In this document: in pieces, positions 33,473 through 42,066 of the stretch | Layout of the letters: each line of letters begins with the position of its first letter | Position numbering within the stretch: the stretch's first letter is position 1 | Assembly: GCA_045636265.1 (NCBI GenBank) | Contig: JAZTXD010000102.1 | Coordinates: 8,620 to 72,619 of the forward strand | DNA length: 64,000 bases | Direction of reading: 5' to 3' | Source: Flemingiibacterium sp045636265 | GTDB taxonomy: Bacteria > Bacillota > Clostridia > Oscillospirales > CAG-272 | Notes under the pieces: generated by a model | What the model saw: the letters and a program-made list of their open reading frames with translations, nothing else | What the model was told of the DNA's origin: nothing | Database searches by the model: none | Made by a program: the position numbers and the translations under genes

Positions 33473-34903
33473 ATGTACGATATAGTTATAATCGGTGCCG
33501 GTGTTGTCGGCGGCATGGTGGCGCGAGCGCTTTCCAAATATGAGCTCAGCATATACATCCTCGAAAAAGAAAACGATGTCGCCATGGGCGCGACACGTGC
33601 AAATAGCGCTATCGTTCACGCGGGTTTTGATGCGGTTGAGGGTTCCCTCAAGGCAAAGCTTAACGTGCGCGGCTCGGAGATGATGCCACAGGTGGCACGT
33701 GAGCTTGGCGTTAAATATAAGCAAAACGAATCGCTCGTCGTAGGCTTTGAGCATGAGCGTGCCGAGGTTGAGGCGATTTACGAGCGCGGTGTGCGCAACG
33801 GAGTCCGTGACCTTCGCATAGTTGAGAGAGAAGAGCTTCACCGTCTTGAGCCGAATCTCAATCCCGAGCTTACCGTGGCGCTTCTTGCTCCCACGGGTGC
33901 TATTGTTTGCCCGTATGAGCTTTGTATTGCCGCACTGGGCAATGCTATGGATAACGGGGCGAAGCTTAAACGAAATTTCTGTGTTGCAAATATCTCAAGG
34001 GAGGACGGAGGCTTCGTTATTACCTCGGAAGACGGCAAGAGCGTCAAGGCCAAATATATCATAAACTGCGCGGGACTTTATTCCGACAAAATCGCCGCTA
34101 TGACGGGAGATGCTGATTTCACGGTTCATCCAAGGCGCGGAGAATATATGCTTCTTGACAAGGAGTGCGGAGAGTTTACCAAAAGAACCATCTTCCACAC
34201 CCCGACAAAAATGGGCAAGGGAATTCTTATTTCCCCCACAGTTGACGGAAACCTTATCGTAGGCCCCACCGCCGTGGATATTGACGACAAAGAGGACACT
34301 TCGGTCACAGCAGAGGGATTTGCAACCCTTTACCAAAAGGCCGGCGAAAACGTTGCAAATATTCCCTTTAACAAGGTTATCACGTCCTTCTGCGGACTTC
34401 GCGCTGTTGGAAATGAGGGCGACTTTATTATCCGTATGCGCGACAATGTTGTCACGCTTGCCGGAATCGAAAGTCCCGGACTTTCGGCTTCTCCGGCTAT
34501 TGCAGAGTATGTTGAAAAGTTGATGCTGGATTCTGGAATGGGTGCACGCCTAAAAAAAGAGTATGACCCCACACGGTTGCCCACGCATTATTTTAAGGAA
34601 CTTTCCACTGAAGAAAAAAACGAGATTATTAAGAAAAATCCGCGCTTTGGAAGGATCGTCTGCCGCTGTGAGGGCATTACGGAGGGCGAGATTGTTGATG
34701 CCATTCTCCGAAATCCCGGCGCACGTGATATTGACGGCGTCAAGCGCAGAACAAGAAGCGGTATGGGCAGATGTCAGGGCGGATTCTGTTCGCCGAGCGT
34801 TATTGAGATAATAGCGCGCGAGTGTGGGGTGCCGTTTGAGAGCGTAACAAAATTCGGCAAGGGCTCCGTAATCAACTACAGCAAAACAAAGGGGGAACTC
34901 TGA
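33473..34903 (+). CDS. GlpA/LhgO-like FAD oxidoreductase with [2Fe-2S] domain
   Basis: 476 residues. The FAD fold opens with YDIVIIGAGVVGGMVARAL; the DAO domain has GATRANSAIVHAGFDA and GIESPGLSASPAIAEYV. The C-terminal BFD-like domain carries four Cys (IVCRCEGITEGEI and GMGRCQGGFC) for a [2Fe-2S] cluster. The family includes anaerobic glycerol-3-phosphate and 2-hydroxyglutarate dehydrogenases. In the usual three-gene set it is followed by a second flavoprotein and a DUF1667 protein, as here. The ATG at 33473 begins the conserved motif; GTG at 33464 is an alternative with a closer AAGG. Confidence 0.85.
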   Translation: MYDIVIIGAGVVGGMVARALSKYELSIYILEKENDVAMGATRANSAIVHAGFDAVEGSLKAKLNVRGSEMMPQVARELGVKYKQNESLVVGFEHERAEVEAIYERGVRNGVRDLRIVEREELHRLEPNLNPELTVALLAPTGAIVCPYELCIAALGNAMDNGAKLKRNFCVANISREDGGFVITSEDGKSVKAKYIINCAGLYSDKIAAMTGDADFTVHPRRGEYMLLDKECGEFTKRTIFHTPTKMGKGILISPTVDGNLIVGPTAVDIDDKEDTSVTAEGFATLYQKAGENVANIPFNKVITSFCGLRAVGNEGDFIIRMRDNVVTLAGIESPGLSASPAIAEYVEKLMLDSGMGARLKKEYDPTRLPTHYFKELSTEEKNEIIKKNPRFGRIVCRCEGITEGEIVDAILRNPGARDIDGVKRRTRSGMGRCQGGFCSPSVIEIIARECGVPFESVTKFGKGSVINYSKTKGEL

Positions 34904-34904
34904 T

Positions 34905-36158
34905 ATGTCAAAGATTGACCTTGTAATAATCGGAGGAGGCCCTGCCGGAATGAGTGCCGCACTTGCCGCATATAACGCGGGACTTCGCGACATTCTCATA
35001 CTTGAGAGAGATAAGAGTCTTGGCGGTATTCTGCGCCAGTGCATTCACAACGGATTCGGTTTGCACCGCTTTGGCGAGGAGCTTACGGGACCGGAATATG
35101 CGTACCGCTACGAAAAAGAGGTTCGCGAGCGCGGTATTGCGTTTAAGCTTAACACTATGGTGCTTGATATCACACCCGATAAAGTTGTCACCGCTATGAA
35201 CAGCGAGGACGGTATATTTACCCTTGAAGCCAAGGCTGTGATTCTCGCTATGGGATGCCGTGAGCGTCCCAAGGGAGCGCTCAATATTGCCGGATATCGT
35301 CCGGCAGGTATTTTTACAGCGGGTACCGCACAGAAGTTTGTGAACATAGACGGATATATGCCGGGCAAAGAGGTGGTTATCCTCGGTTCGGGCGACATCG
35401 GACTTATTATGGCAAGAAGAATGACGCTTGAGGGCGCGAAGGTAAAGGCTGTATGCGAGCTTATGCCGTATTCGGGCGGACTTATCAGAAACATAGAGCA
35501 GTGCCTCAACGATTTCGGTATTCCGCTTATGTTAAGTCACACAGTAACCGAGATTCACGGCAAGGAGCGCGTGACGGGTGTTACCATTGCAAAGGTGGAT
35601 GAAAAGCGCCGACCTATTCCCGAAACAAAGCAATATATCGCGTGCGACACGCTTATGTTATCGGTTGGTCTTATCCCCGAAAACGAGCTTACAAAGAGTG
35701 CCGGTATTCCGCTCGACCGCATCACAAACGGTGCTGTTGTTGACCAGAACAGACAGACCGAGGTTGACGGAATATTCTCCTGCGGCAACGTTTTGCATGT
35801 GCATGACCTTGTTGACTACGCCTGCGAGGAAGCAGATATTGCCGGAAAAGCCGCAGCTGCATACATTGGCGGCAATATGAAAAATGATGCCGACATTAAG
35901 CTTCAGGTTGACGGAAAGGTTCGTTACACAGTTCCGCAGCGTATAAGCGCATATGAAGATGTGACGGTGTATTTCCGTGTTGCTGATGTTTACCGTGATG
36001 CACGCATTGTGGTGAAAAGCGGCGATAAGGTGCTTGTGGGCAAGAAAAAGCAGAAGCTCGCACCGGGCGAAATGGAAACTGTCACGCTGACACGTGAGAT
36101 GCTTCTTGATGCTTCGGACGGCGCTATAACATTTGCCATAGAGAATGAGGAAAGGTAG
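34905..36158 (+). CDS. FAD/NAD(P)-binding pyridine-nucleotide-disulfide-type oxidoreductase
   Basis: 417 residues. FAD loop IGGGPAGMSAALAAYNAG near the N terminus, CxxC-free centre, NAD(P) loop ILGSGDIGLIMARRM near 165, and GIFSCGNVLHVHDLVDYA for the second FAD contact. It resembles the NoxA/HcnB-type alpha subunits that accept electrons from a DAO-type partner, namely the preceding gene, whose stop lies one base upstream. The last ~85 residues after YIGGN form an extra beta-rich segment. It probably passes electrons to NAD(P) or a quinone-like acceptor; which is not visible. Confidence 0.83.
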   Translation: MSKIDLVIIGGGPAGMSAALAAYNAGLRDILILERDKSLGGILRQCIHNGFGLHRFGEELTGPEYAYRYEKEVRERGIAFKLNTMVLDITPDKVVTAMNSEDGIFTLEAKAVILAMGCRERPKGALNIAGYRPAGIFTAGTAQKFVNIDGYMPGKEVVILGSGDIGLIMARRMTLEGAKVKAVCELMPYSGGLIRNIEQCLNDFGIPLMLSHTVTEIHGKERVTGVTIAKVDEKRRPIPETKQYIACDTLMLSVGLIPENELTKSAGIPLDRITNGAVVDQNRQTEVDGIFSCGNVLHVHDLVDYACEEADIAGKAAAAYIGGNMKNDADIKLQVDGKVRYTVPQRISAYEDVTVYFRVADVYRDARIVVKSGDKVLVGKKKQKLAPGEMETVTLTREMLLDASDGAITFAIENEER

Positions 36159-36167
36159 GCGGTATAT

Positions 36168-36521
36168 ATGACTTGTGAACTCACTTGTATAGTTTGTCCC
36201 AAGGGTTGTCAGCTCACAGTAGAGCTTGACGGCAAAAACATACTTTCCGTTACCGGACACACCTGCAAGCGCGGCGAAGTATACGCCATAAACGAATGTA
36301 CGGCACCTATGCGTACACTTACAACTACCGCTCCCGTGAAAGGCGGCGGCGTTGTCCCGGTTAAGACTGACCGCGCTATTCCCAAAGAGATGCTGTTTGA
36401 CTGCATGAGGGAGATAAACGCTGTGCGTGTTGATCCTGATGCCAAAATAGGCGATACCGTGATTGAAAACATCCTCGGCACGGGCGCAAATGTTATCACG
36501 ACAAGGAATGTGAAAGTATGA
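36168..36521 (+). CDS. DUF1667 domain protein
   Basis: 117 residues. The N terminus has four Cys in the spacing CELTCIVCPKGC (Cys3, 7, 10, 14), with a fifth in GHTCKRGEVYA, which looks like an Fe-S cluster site similar to the one at the N terminus of molybdopterin oxidoreductases. DUF1667 proteins are found almost only next to GlpA-like and GlpB-like flavoproteins, as here, and are thought to be a third, small electron-transfer subunit. Overlaps the next gene by four bases (ATGA). Confidence 0.85.
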   Translation: MTCELTCIVCPKGCQLTVELDGKNILSVTGHTCKRGEVYAINECTAPMRTLTTTAPVKGGGVVPVKTDRAIPKEMLFDCMREINAVRVDPDAKIGDTVIENILGTGANVITTRNVKV

Positions 36522-36922
36522 ATGTAGTGATTATCGACGGACAGGGCGGTCAGCTTGGTGCACAGCTTGTAAAGGATATTCTGGCAGAGTTTCAGAGTGT
36601 CAGCCTCACTGCGATAGGAACAAATGCCGCCGCAACTGCCGCTATGCTTAAAGCCGGGGCTAAAAATGCGGCAACCGGCGAAAATCCGGTTATTGTCGCA
36701 TGCAGAAAAGCGGACGTGATTATCGGTCCTGTCGGAATTGTGATTGCGGATTCGCTTTTCGGTGAGATAACGCCGAAAATGGCGCTTGCCGTTGGACAGT
36801 CGGATGCCGTGCGTATTCTCATTCCGATGAACAAATGCGATAATATTGTTGCAGGTGTCGGCAATTTGAGCACCGCGGCGCTTATAGACGATGCGATTGA
36901 AAAATTGCGGGAACTTATTTAA
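36518..36922 (+). CDS. DUF3842 family protein
   Basis: 134 residues with a Rossmann-like start VVIIDGQGGQLGAQLVKDIL, then GTNAAATAAMLKAGA and NKCDNIVAGVGN. It matches the DUF3842 family of Clostridia, whose function is unknown. The N-terminal glycine loop suggests nucleotide binding. Translational coupling to the DUF1667 gene suggests that it belongs to the same complex or process. No terminator follows directly; a new promoter begins 12 bases after the stop. Confidence 0.78.
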   Translation: MNVVIIDGQGGQLGAQLVKDILAEFQSVSLTAIGTNAAATAAMLKAGAKNAATGENPVIVACRKADVIIGPVGIVIADSLFGEITPKMALAVGQSDAVRILIPMNKCDNIVAGVGNLSTAALIDDAIEKLRELI

Positions 36923-36933
36923 AAGTCAGACTA

Positions 36934-36962
36934 TTGACAAAATAGGACATTTGTGATAAAAT
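36934..36962 (+). promoter_or_regulatory. Sigma-A promoter of the ECF S-component gene
   Basis: TTGACA (36934-36939), 17-base spacer, TAAAAT (36957-36962). It gives a leader of about 135 bases before the gene. Confidence 0.82.
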
Positions 36963-36981
36963 AATGTTGCTGTTCAGAAGA

Positions 36982-37043
36982 ATGGCATCAGAGCAGAAGC
37001 TTGGTTTGAAAAAACTTATACCATAAATTCAAAAAGATGCTAT
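36982..37043 (+). promoter_or_regulatory. Structured leader RNA (riboswitch-like) before the ECF S component
   Basis: An 8-bp closing helix ATGGCATC / GATGCTAT (36982-36989 with 37036-37043, one G-T wobble) encloses about 46 bases that can form further pairs, for example TTTGAA with TTCAAA and GGT with ACC. It is followed after four bases by an intrinsic-terminator hairpin and then the gene, the layout of a transcription-attenuating riboswitch. I cannot match it to a known aptamer class (no THF, preQ1, TPP, FMN or cobalamin core recognised). Confidence 0.5.
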
Positions 37044-37047
37044 GAAG

Positions 37048-37083
37048 GTGTCATTATCTCAGAAGGGGTAGTGGCACTTTTTT
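37048..37083 (+). terminator. Leader terminator (possible attenuator) before the ECF gene
   Basis: GTGTCATTATC (37048-37058) pairs with GGTAGTGGCAC (37067-37077), 11 pairs with three G-T wobbles, 8-base loop, then TTTTTT (37078-37083) and a second T-run. It is inside the leader, upstream of the coding start, and could also end any read-through from the oxidoreductase operon. Confidence 0.75.
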
Positions 37084-37105
37084 GCATTTTTTAGGAGGAA
37101 CCAAT

Positions 37106-37645
37106 ATGAAAATTCACAGCAAAATCAAAAGAACCGTCCTTGCGGCGCTGTTTCTGGCACTTGCCTACGTTATGCCATTTCTGACGGGACAGATCCCCGA
37201 AATCGGCTCTATGCTTTGTCCGATGCACATTCCCGTGCTGCTTTGCGGATTTATATGCGGCTGGCCTTGGGGGCTCGCGGTGGGATTTGCCGCACCGGTA
37301 TTTCGTGCTCTGACGCTCGGTATGCCGCCGATATTTCCAACAGCCGTTTGTATGGCGTTTGAGCTTGCAGCGTACGGCGCTGTGGCGGGCCTTATGCACA
37401 AGCTTCTTCCTCGCAAGAAGCCGTACATCTACTGTTCGCTTATAGCGGCAATGATTGTCGGAAGACTTGTTTGGGGAGCGGCGATGTATGCTGCAATGAT
37501 GGCAAGCGGCAAAGCGTTCACATTCGCGGCATTTATAGCCGGGGCGATAACAAATGCTGTACCGGGGATTATAGTCCAGCTTCTTCTCATTCCGATTTTC
37601 GTTATGGTACTTGACAGACCGGCGGTGCTTGGAAACATAGAATAA
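37106..37645 (+). CDS. ECF transporter S component (vitamin/cofactor uptake), substrate unknown
   Basis: 179 residues with about six membrane helices. The segments PEIGSMLCPMHIPVLLCGFICGWPWGLAVGF and PPIFPTAVCMAFELAAYGAV are typical of one group of energy-coupling-factor substrate-binding proteins. These bind a vitamin or cofactor and need the shared EcfA-EcfA'-EcfT module encoded elsewhere. The substrate of this group is not readable; pantothenate, pyridoxine or similar have been proposed for relatives. ATG 37106 follows TTAGGAGGAA by about 6 bases; an upstream in-frame ATG at 37082 lies within the leader terminator. Confidence 0.8.
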   Translation: MKIHSKIKRTVLAALFLALAYVMPFLTGQIPEIGSMLCPMHIPVLLCGFICGWPWGLAVGFAAPVFRALTLGMPPIFPTAVCMAFELAAYGAVAGLMHKLLPRKKPYIYCSLIAAMIVGRLVWGAAMYAAMMASGKAFTFAAFIAGAITNAVPGIIVQLLLIPIFVMVLDRPAVLGNIE

Positions 37646-37658
37646 AACATAACAAAAA

Positions 37659-37684
37659 GGGCTGTTGCAGAAATGTAACAGCCC
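37659..37684 (+). terminator. Hairpin between the ECF gene and htpG
   Basis: 10-bp stem GGGCTGTTGC / GTAACAGCCC (one wobble, 37659-37668 with 37675-37684), 6-base loop. There is no T-run after it; it abuts the htpG -35, so it may be a weak terminator or an operator. Confidence 0.5.
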
Positions 37685-37685
37685 C

Positions 37686-37714
37686 TTGACATATTGCAGG
37701 ATTTTTGGTACAAT
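37686..37714 (+). promoter_or_regulatory. Sigma-A promoter of htpG
   Basis: TTGACA (37686-37691), 17-base spacer, TACAAT (37709-37714). No CIRCE element is seen nearby. Confidence 0.88.
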
Positions 37715-37779
37715 ATATAGTGAGATTTTATGTTCAAAAATGAAAATGGCAAAATACACACAAAAAGAGGTACAGCATT

Positions 37780-39651
37780 ATGTCAGACGAAATCAAAAAT
37801 ACCGAGAAAGGCGGAATATCCGTCGAGATCGAACACATATTTCCGATAATCAAAAAGTGGCTCTATTCCGAGAAGGAAATCTTTCTTCGCGAAATAGTTT
37901 CAAACGCATGCGACGCCGTTACAAAGATGAAGCGTCTTGCATCTCTCGGCGAAGCTGAGATAGAAGAGGCACCGAACTATAAGATCACTGTAACTGTTGA
38001 CAAGGCGACAAAGACGCTTACCGTTTCCGATAACGGTATCGGTATGACCGAGGATGAGGTTCGCCGTTACATCTGTCAGATTGCGCTTTCGGGTGCACTT
38101 GAGTTCATTGAAAAATATGAAGGCGAAAATACCGACGGTGCGGCTGACGGTATAATCGGTCACTTCGGACTCGGATTTTACTCCGCGTTTATGGTCAGCG
38201 ACACTGTTGACGTTATCACACGCTCCTACAAGAGCGAGAGCGCGGTCAAATGGGTTTGCTCCGAGGCGGGCGAATATGAAATAACCACTGATTACTATCG
38301 CTCAGAGCGCGGCACGGACGTTGTTATGCATATCATGGACGACGAAGCGGAGTTCCTTGACGAGAACCGTATACGCACTATGCTCGACAAATACTGCTCG
38401 TTCATGCCCGTGGAGATATATCTTAACACAGAAAAGGAAGAGTCCGAGGATAATGCTGACGCAGAAGTGAAACCGGTCAACGATATTCATCCGCTCTGGC
38501 AGAAGAACCCCTCCGAATGTACAGATGAGGAGTATGACGAATTCTATCACAAGGTATTCTCGGATTTCCGCGAGCCGCTTTTCCATATTCATCTTAACGC
38601 AGACTATCCGCTCAATTTTCGCGGAATACTCTATTTTCCCCAGCTCTCGCACGAGTATGAGAGCCTTGAAGGACAGGTAAAGCTTTACTACAATCAGGTT
38701 TTCGTTGCGGACAATATCAAGGAAGTTATTCCCGAGTTCCTGCTTATGTTAAGAGGTGTACTTGACTGTCCCGAGCTTCCGCTCAACGTTTCGAGAAGCT
38801 ATCTGCAAAACAGCGGATATGTTGCGAAGATTTCCGCGCATATCGTTAAAAAGGTTGCGGACAAGCTCACGTCTATGTTTAACCTCGAGCGCGAGAATTA
38901 TGAAAAGCTTTGGACTGACCTCAAAACATTCGTTGAGTACGGTTCTCTTCGTGACCGCAAGTTCTATGAGAGAGTAAAGTCCGCAATTATCTATGCCACA
39001 ACCGATGGCAGATTCGTAACGCTTGACGAATATCTCGAAAAGGCAAAGGAAAAGCACGAGAATACCGTTTACTACGCGGCAGACGTTACCGCGCAGGCAC
39101 AGTACATCTCAATGTTCGCTGATGAGGGAATAGATGTTGTTGTGCTTGACAAGATGATAGACACGCAGTTTATAAACATCGTTGAGCAGGAAAATGCGGG
39201 CGTGAAGTTTGTCCGTATTGACGCGGACGTTGCCGGAGCACTCAAGGCAGAGGGCGAGGCGGCGGAAAACGAAAAGCTTGCCGAGATTTTCAAAGCTGTC
39301 AGCGCTGACGAAAACCTCAAGGTAACATTTGAGCTTCTTAAAAATGCAAAGATACCCGCTGTGCTCAATATTTCCGAGCAGTCGCGCCGAATGGAAGACA
39401 TGATGCGTATGTACCGCAGAAACGGCGGTGGGGCGGATGACTTCAAGTTCCCCACGGAGATAAATCTTGTTGTAAATGCGGCAAGTCCGCTTATAAAGCG
39501 CCTTGAGGATGTTCTTTCCGCTGATGAGGAAAAGGCAAGTAAGCTCGCAAAGCAGATATATACATTGGCACTTCTCGCACAGCGTCAGCTCACGGCAGAG
39601 GAACTTCAGTCGTTCCTTTCAGACAGCTTCGATATGCTTGAAAATATCTGA
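37780..39651 (+). CDS. htpG: Molecular chaperone HtpG (Hsp90)
   Basis: 623 residues. The GHKL ATPase motifs are all present: SNACDAVTKMKRL (N box), DNGIGMTEDEV, GHFGLGFYSAFMV; the middle domain has the catalytic-loop NVSRSYLQ. The chaperone remodels client proteins under stress. The dimerisation domain at the end is normal in length. It has its own strong promoter and is followed by aroC after 24 bases, possibly by read-through. Confidence 0.97.
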   Translation: MSDEIKNTEKGGISVEIEHIFPIIKKWLYSEKEIFLREIVSNACDAVTKMKRLASLGEAEIEEAPNYKITVTVDKATKTLTVSDNGIGMTEDEVRRYICQIALSGALEFIEKYEGENTDGAADGIIGHFGLGFYSAFMVSDTVDVITRSYKSESAVKWVCSEAGEYEITTDYYRSERGTDVVMHIMDDEAEFLDENRIRTMLDKYCSFMPVEIYLNTEKEESEDNADAEVKPVNDIHPLWQKNPSECTDEEYDEFYHKVFSDFREPLFHIHLNADYPLNFRGILYFPQLSHEYESLEGQVKLYYNQVFVADNIKEVIPEFLLMLRGVLDCPELPLNVSRSYLQNSGYVAKISAHIVKKVADKLTSMFNLERENYEKLWTDLKTFVEYGSLRDRKFYERVKSAIIYATTDGRFVTLDEYLEKAKEKHENTVYYAADVTAQAQYISMFADEGIDVVVLDKMIDTQFINIVEQENAGVKFVRIDADVAGALKAEGEAAENEKLAEIFKAVSADENLKVTFELLKNAKIPAVLNISEQSRRMEDMMRMYRRNGGGADDFKFPTEINLVVNAASPLIKRLEDVLSADEEKASKLAKQIYTLALLAQRQLTAEELQSFLSDSFDMLENI

Positions 39652-39675
39652 TAAAACCAAGGAAGTGACGTAAAA

Positions 39676-40764
39676 ATGGCATCGGTCTACGGTTCAAAAT
39701 TAAAGCTCTCCGTTTTCGGTGAATCGCACGGAGAGGGAATAGGCGTTGTTATCGACGGATTCCCGGCAGGTGTGAAGCTGGACCTTGACTATATTGGGGC
39801 GTTTATGGAACGCCGCGCTCCCGGTGGGCGCTTTTCAACCAAAAGACGCGAAGCGGATATTCCGCGCATTGTGAGCGGTGTGTCCGACGGGTATACAAAC
39901 GGATATCCGATATGCTCCATTATCGAAAATACAAACCAGCGCTCGTCCTCATACGGGGATAAGATGACGGTCCCGCGTCCGAGCCATGCAGACTTTGCCG
40001 CCGCTATAAAATACGGTGAGCATGTGGAGCTTCACGGAGGCGGACACTTTTCCGGAAGACTTACGGCGCCGCTCGTTTTCGCCGGTGCGCTCTGTTCGCT
40101 CTACCTTGCCGAAAAGGACGTTGATATAGCCGCTCACATAAAGCAGATGCTTGACGTTTGCGACAGCGGGTTTGATATGAACATTGCGAGTGAGCAGTTC
40201 AGCGTGCTCCGTCAAAACGACTTTCCGACAATCGACAGCGCGATAGGCGAAAAGTTCGCCGATATCATAAACGGTGCACAGGCGCGCGGAGATTCGGTTG
40301 GTGCAAAGCTTGAATGCGCAGTCCTCGGGCTTCCTGCGGCGCTTGGAGAGCACATGTTTGAGAGCGTTGAATCGGAGATTTCGCAGATGATGTTTGCTAT
40401 CCCCGGCGTTAAGGGAGTAGAGTTCGGGCTCGGTTTTGATTTTTGCAAAGGATACGGCTCCGAGCTTAACGATGCTTACGAATATAAGAACGGCGAAGTG
40501 GTTACCAAGACCAACAACTGCGGCGGAATCGTCGGAGGCATGACAACCGGAATGCCGCTTGTGTTCTCGGTTGCACTTAAGCCCACACCGTCAATATTTA
40601 CCGAGCAGGACTCGGTGGATCTGACGAAAAAAGAAAACACCACGCTTAAAATTGAGGGCAGACACGACCCGTGTATTGCGGTAAGAGCAGTGCCGGTGGT
40701 TGAAGCGTGCTGTGCCGTGGCGATTACGGAGTTAATGCTTAAAGCGGATGGGAGGAAGCTCTGA
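39676..40764 (+). CDS. aroC: Chorismate synthase AroC
   Basis: 362 residues with the signature GESHGEGIGVVIDGFPAG at the N terminus, RRAPGGRFSTKRREAD (FMN/phosphate-binding basic cluster), and GGIVGGMTTGMPLVF and GRHDPCIAVRAVPVVEA near the end. It converts EPSP to chorismate using reduced FMN as a catalyst, the last common step of aromatic synthesis. Its stop overlaps by one base the start of the prephenate-dehydratase-like gene, so the two are coupled. Confidence 0.97.
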   Translation: MASVYGSKLKLSVFGESHGEGIGVVIDGFPAGVKLDLDYIGAFMERRAPGGRFSTKRREADIPRIVSGVSDGYTNGYPICSIIENTNQRSSSYGDKMTVPRPSHADFAAAIKYGEHVELHGGGHFSGRLTAPLVFAGALCSLYLAEKDVDIAAHIKQMLDVCDSGFDMNIASEQFSVLRQNDFPTIDSAIGEKFADIINGAQARGDSVGAKLECAVLGLPAALGEHMFESVESEISQMMFAIPGVKGVEFGLGFDFCKGYGSELNDAYEYKNGEVVTKTNNCGGIVGGMTTGMPLVFSVALKPTPSIFTEQDSVDLTKKENTTLKIEGRHDPCIAVRAVPVVEACCAVAITELMLKADGRKL

Positions 40765-41714
40765 TGGCTATATTACGTCAGGATATAAACGCGGTTATAA
40801 GCGATAACCTTTCACTTTTAAATGTTGAGTCGCGCTCTGTTGATGAGCGTCGTCTGGCTCAGCTTCGTGACCGAGCGCTTTTTATAGCAAGGGATGACAG
40901 TTTCCTTGACTTGGACGGCAGAGTGGAAGAGTTTTCTGCCATGTTTGAGTATTCGGTAATTGAAAGTCCGGTCCCGGAGATAAACACGTATATTTCATCG
41001 AAAAACAACAGTCAGACATTTTCCGATAAGCTGCTCGTGTGTATGTTCCTTGCCGGCATTTATAAGGAGCGGCGTGTTCCGCTTCTTGAACGGCTTTTAA
41101 AGGCTACCACAACGGATGATTCGGCGCGTATAGCGTATTTCCGCAATGCATATGCCGATGCGGCGTTCCGCATATTCTCCGATGTGCTTGACAATCCCTC
41201 TGCATTTTACGCATCGGATTTCACAGCAGTATGCGAGGAGGTCTACTACGGCAGAGCGGATATGTGCATGCTTCCGCTTGATTCGTCGAGGGATGCGAAG
41301 CTTATCAGCTTCTATCGCCTGATTGAAAAGTATGAGCTTGCGCCGGTATATTCCTGCGACGTTACCACGCCCGACGGCGAGGTTACCACAAGATATGCGC
41401 TCCTTAAGCGCTCGTTCGGCATACCGAAGAAGGAATATCTCGAAAAGACCGACAGCTGTTTCTTTGAGTTCACGCTTGTTCCCGACGAGGGCGCTTCACT
41501 TTGCGATGTACTCGCGGCGGCAAAGGAATGCGGACTGTCATTCTATAAGGTAGATTCCATTCCGCTTACATACAGCACCAGCAAATTTGCATGCGACGTC
41601 ATTTTGAAGGTCGGAAATGCCGAGGCGCTCGATGCGTTCGTGCTTTTCCTGTCCCTTGCGGTACCGCAGTATGAACCTATCGGAATTTATCCGCACATCC
41701 GTGCAAAAGATTAA
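40764..41714 (+). CDS. Prephenate-dehydratase-like protein (divergent)
   Basis: 316 residues. The middle part has TTRYALLKRS, which corresponds to the TRF-containing active-site motif of prephenate dehydratase (NxTRFxVL), preceded by a CEEVYYGRADMCMLPLDSS segment like the VPIENS region. The C-terminal ~80 residues look like an ACT regulatory domain (FEFTLVPDEGASLCDVL, and VDSIP where the Phe-binding ESRP normally stands). The first ~90 residues are unlike chorismate mutase. Phe of TRF is Tyr and other motif residues differ, so activity is uncertain. Coupling to aroC supports a role in phenylalanine synthesis or its control. Confidence 0.6.
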   Translation: MAILRQDINAVISDNLSLLNVESRSVDERRLAQLRDRALFIARDDSFLDLDGRVEEFSAMFEYSVIESPVPEINTYISSKNNSQTFSDKLLVCMFLAGIYKERRVPLLERLLKATTTDDSARIAYFRNAYADAAFRIFSDVLDNPSAFYASDFTAVCEEVYYGRADMCMLPLDSSRDAKLISFYRLIEKYELAPVYSCDVTTPDGEVTTRYALLKRSFGIPKKEYLEKTDSCFFEFTLVPDEGASLCDVLAAAKECGLSFYKVDSIPLTYSTSKFACDVILKVGNAEALDAFVLFLSLAVPQYEPIGIYPHIRAKD

Positions 41715-41771
41715 TCACGTGTATAATATTTTCACATAAGTTTAAAATAATTTGAAAGGATACACCATAAA

Positions 41772-42032
41772 ATGAAAAAGACACTTTCCTACATCACCCG
41801 CGGCACCTGCTCGCGCCAGATAGAGCTTGTATGCGAGGATAACACAATTGTTGACGTTAAGTTTATCGGAGGATGCTCCGGCAACACCCAGGGCGTTGCG
41901 GCGCTTGTTATCGGCATGGACATCGATGAGGCTATAAAGCGTATTAAGGGTATCAAATGTGGCCCCAAGCCCACATCCTGCCCCGATCAGCTTGCGTGCG
42001 CTCTTGAGGAAATAAAGGCGCAGGAAGCGTGA
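41772..42032 (+). CDS. TSCPD domain protein (TIGR03905 type)
   Basis: 86 residues with GTCSRQIELVCEDNTI, GGCSGNTQGVAALV and PTSCPDQLACAL; the last gives the TSCPD name. The same domain ends some B12-dependent ribonucleotide reductases. Four or five conserved Cys suggest metal or Fe-S binding. Function of the free-standing form is unknown. Shine-Dalgarno AAAGGA. Confidence 0.85.
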   Translation: MKKTLSYITRGTCSRQIELVCEDNTIVDVKFIGGCSGNTQGVAALVIGMDIDEAIKRIKGIKCGPKPTSCPDQLACALEEIKAQEA

Positions 42033-42066
42033 TGTGTTTGTCAAACAGAAATGAATGGAGAAGAAT

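Noticed and set aside
36982..37083. Assigning the ECF leader to the THF, preQ1 or TPP riboswitch
   Set aside because: None of the conserved core sequences of these classes is visible, so no ligand is claimed.
37686..37780. CIRCE or other heat-shock operator before htpG
   Set aside because: No TTAGCACTC-N9-GAGTGCTAA-like repeat is present; only a plain sigma-A promoter and an upstream hairpin.
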